Source of the DNA: Mucilaginibacter sp. SMC90
GTDB taxonomy: Bacteria; Bacteroidota; Bacteroidia; Sphingobacteriales; Sphingobacteriaceae
DNA length: 64,000 nucleotides
NCBI RefSeq assembly: GCF_022811725.1
Contig: NZ_CP094527.1
Location: 3,162,001-3,226,000 of the forward strand
Direction of reading: 5' to 3'
The position numbers and the translations under genes were made by a program. Shown piece after piece: positions 62,541 to 64,000 of the stretch; position 1 is the stretch's first letter, and each line of letters opens with the position of its first letter. The notes beneath the pieces are model-generated. The model was not told the DNA's origin. It ran no database searches and saw only the letters and a program-made list of their open reading frames with translations.

Positions 62541-63704
62541 ATGCCGAAACATCCGAAAATACTACTGGTTGACGATAGCCCGCTTATTTTGATGGTTATT
62601 GGTCAGGCTTTGGAAAAAGAAGGTTTTGAAAGCAGCCGGGCCGGTAATGCAGAGGAGGCTATGGCTTTGCTTAAAAATGAGATCCCTGATCTGATCCTGT
62701 CTGATTATCAAATGCCCGGTACCGATGGTTTTGCCTTCAGGCAGCGTTTAATTGCCATACCTGAATATAAAAATATCCCTTTTATGTTTTTAACATCAGT
62801 TACTGACCATGCACATATGATTGCGGGGATCAGTATGGATGCTATTGATTACATTGATAAGGATACTCCTATTGCGTTTATCATTTCAAAGATCAATAAT
62901 TTTTTGAACAGCATCCGCGAAAGGCACGAGCATACCATAAGAGAGCTTAGCAGCGCTGCAATGGCTTTAAATTTGTATTCCGTTCCGCAGGAAACACCGC
63001 GTGTTAATGGTTTCGAAATAGATTTCTGGCATAAATCATTTGAGAATTATCCGGGTGGCGATTTTATCGACGCTATAACTATTAATAGCAGGTATACTTT
63101 TATAATCCTGGGCGATGTTATGGGGAAAAAATGGGGTGCATGGTTTTTTTCATTCGGTTACCTAAGTTATATAAGAGCGGCCGTAAGGTTATGCGTTTCG
63201 GAAGGAGATGTATCTACCAAAAGCATTATGCAAAAAATCAATTCGGTTATTTATCACGATCCGGTTGTGAGCGAGGTTTTATCAACGCTGTCACTTATCA
63301 TGATTGATGCGGAGAATGATACATTAAGTTATACTGGCGCGGGTGATCTGCCTCTGCTGCATTTTAGCTGCGCCGAAAATAAGCTTAACAGGATTGCCTC
63401 ATCCGGCTTATTACTGGGAATTAGCAAAGAGGGGCATTTTGATGAACATTTGTTTACCATGCTGCCTGGTGACCAATTAATATTGATAACCGATGGCTTA
63501 ATAGATAAAGAAACCCCGGCGGGGAAAAAGACTGATCTGGATGGTTTTACTGATGAAATTGTAAAATTTCTTGGTAAATTTAATTCATTCGCAACTTTAA
63601 AATATGATGGCTTTTTAAACAAAAAAGCAAAAGAGCAAATTGACGATTGCAGTTTAATATTTATTCAAAAAACAAAAAATGATATTACAAACACATTTGC
63701 TTGA
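62541..63704 (+). CDS. Response regulator with PP2C-type (SpoIIE) phosphatase output
   Basis: A 387-residue two-domain regulator. The receiver domain (about 1-125) has the acidic pocket ILLVDDSP (Asp11-Asp12), phosphorylated Asp55 in LSDYQMPG, FLTSVTD and the conserved Lys in YIDKD. After a helical linker (about 125-150), a SpoIIE/RsbU-type serine phosphatase follows with PGGDFIDA, ILGDVMGKKWGA, YTGAGDLPLL, LITDGLID and the final DDCSLIFI, covering the metal-binding aspartates. Such proteins dephosphorylate a STAS-domain protein to release a sigma factor or other target. The STAS gene starts 26 bp inside this gene's end, so the pair is coupled. Confidence 0.93.
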   Translation: MPKHPKILLVDDSPLILMVIGQALEKEGFESSRAGNAEEAMALLKNEIPDLILSDYQMPGTDGFAFRQRLIAIPEYKNIPFMFLTSVTDHAHMIAGISMDAIDYIDKDTPIAFIISKINNFLNSIRERHEHTIRELSSAAMALNLYSVPQETPRVNGFEIDFWHKSFENYPGGDFIDAITINSRYTFIILGDVMGKKWGAWFFSFGYLSYIRAAVRLCVSEGDVSTKSIMQKINSVIYHDPVVSEVLSTLSLIMIDAENDTLSYTGAGDLPLLHFSCAENKLNRIASSGLLLGISKEGHFDEHLFTMLPGDQLILITDGLIDKETPAGKKTDLDGFTDEIVKFLGKFNSFATLKYDGFLNKKAKEQIDDCSLIFIQKTKNDITNTFA

Positions 63705-64000
63705 TAATGCATTAATTGCGGATATACAGCTTAAAGAAGCAAATTTGGCAAACTCCGAACAGTTTAAATCAGAGCTTATTAGCCTGGTTAATAATGGAAA
63801 TAAGTTTATTATAGTAAATTTTGAACAGGTTATTTATGTTGACAGTTCTTTTTTAGGCGCACTGGTATCAGCACTTAAACTGGCTATGAATAATGGCGCT
63901 GATATTGCCGTAGTGGGTTTAAATAGCGATATCAAATCCTTGTTTCAATTAGTACGGCTTGACAAAGTGTTTAAGATCTATACAAATACACAAGAGGCTT
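63679..64000 (+). CDS. STAS-domain anti-anti-sigma factor, C-terminus cut by window edge
   Basis: An ATG at 63679 opens a frame that continues to the end of the window (107 codons shown), reading MILQTHLLDNALIADIQLKE at the start. The STAS fold signature is VIYVDSSFLGALVSALKLA, where Ser56 or Ser57 is the likely phosphorylation site, followed by ADIAVVGLNSDIKSLFQLV, all typical of RsbV/SpoIIAA proteins. The start overlaps the SpoIIE phosphatase gene by 26 bp. Only the last residues are missing. A kinase of the RsbW type should exist next door or elsewhere but is not in the window. Confidence 0.9.
   Translation, partial: MILQTHLLDNALIADIQLKEANLANSEQFKSELISLVNNGNKFIIVNFEQVIYVDSSFLGALVSALKLAMNNGADIAVVGLNSDIKSLFQLVRLDKVFKIYTNTQEA

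Overview
The window looks like chromosomal DNA of a Bacteroidota species, most likely Sphingobacteriaceae of the Mucilaginibacter/Pedobacter type. The evidence is the family content (DUF2723 and DUF3857 proteins, a TreY-MalQ fusion, GAF and RemB-like proteins), promoters with the Bacteroidota -7 element TAnnTTTG (clearest before rplU), few Shine-Dalgarno sequences, and AT-rich intergenic DNA with palindromic repeats. I see no rRNA, tRNA, CRISPR array, insertion sequence or integrase. The organism assignment is inference.

Layout. 1-7.7 kb (minus): an alpha-glucan to trehalose operon, glgX-treZ-treY/malQ, with 8-bp overlaps and a gene fusion. 8.1-10.0 kb (minus): two DNA glycosylase-type genes, an Fpg/Nei homologue without cysteines and an AlkZ-like winged-helix protein. 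10.1-18.0 kb: a 47-residue membrane microprotein, a RemB/Wzi-like outer-membrane protein, a DUF2723 glycosyltransferase-like membrane protein and a DUF3857/transglutaminase protein. 18.3-28.6 kb (plus): a compact run of an HD-Pycsar-effector fusion, polyphosphate kinase ppk1, a SdiA-regulated-type lipoprotein, a giant metallophosphoesterase/kinase-like/Omp85 protein and a GAF-domain protein. 28.7-30.8 kb (minus): GNAT, membrane protein, ECF sigma factor, helical protein. 31.1-34.5 kb (plus): dicarboxylate symporter, a repeat-rich spacer, a hypothetical protein, rplU-rpmA. 34.5-47.4 kb (minus): M1 peptidase, polyprenyl synthase, rnr, fused oligopeptide ABC ATPase, DEDD exonuclease, a sigma factor with a barrel-bearing partner, a lipoprotein, pbpC.

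47.5-62.0 kb is the most distinctive part: a small hybrid NRPS-PKS biosynthetic locus. A 2235-residue protein (A-T-KS-AT-ACP-aminotransferase) is followed after 1 bp by a 1339-residue C-A-T-TE protein and then by an Sfp-type phosphopantetheinyl transferase. Together they would load an amino acid, extend it once with malonyl-CoA, aminate the beta-keto group, add a second amino acid (its binding-pocket code closely resembles glycine codes) and release the product. Glycosyltransferases flank the locus on both sides.

The right edge (62.0-64.0 kb) starts a partner-switching regulatory module: a two-helix membrane protein, a receiver-SpoIIE phosphatase and a STAS-domain anti-anti-sigma factor cut by the window end.

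All functions are read from motifs in the translated sequence and recalled family knowledge; no database search was run.
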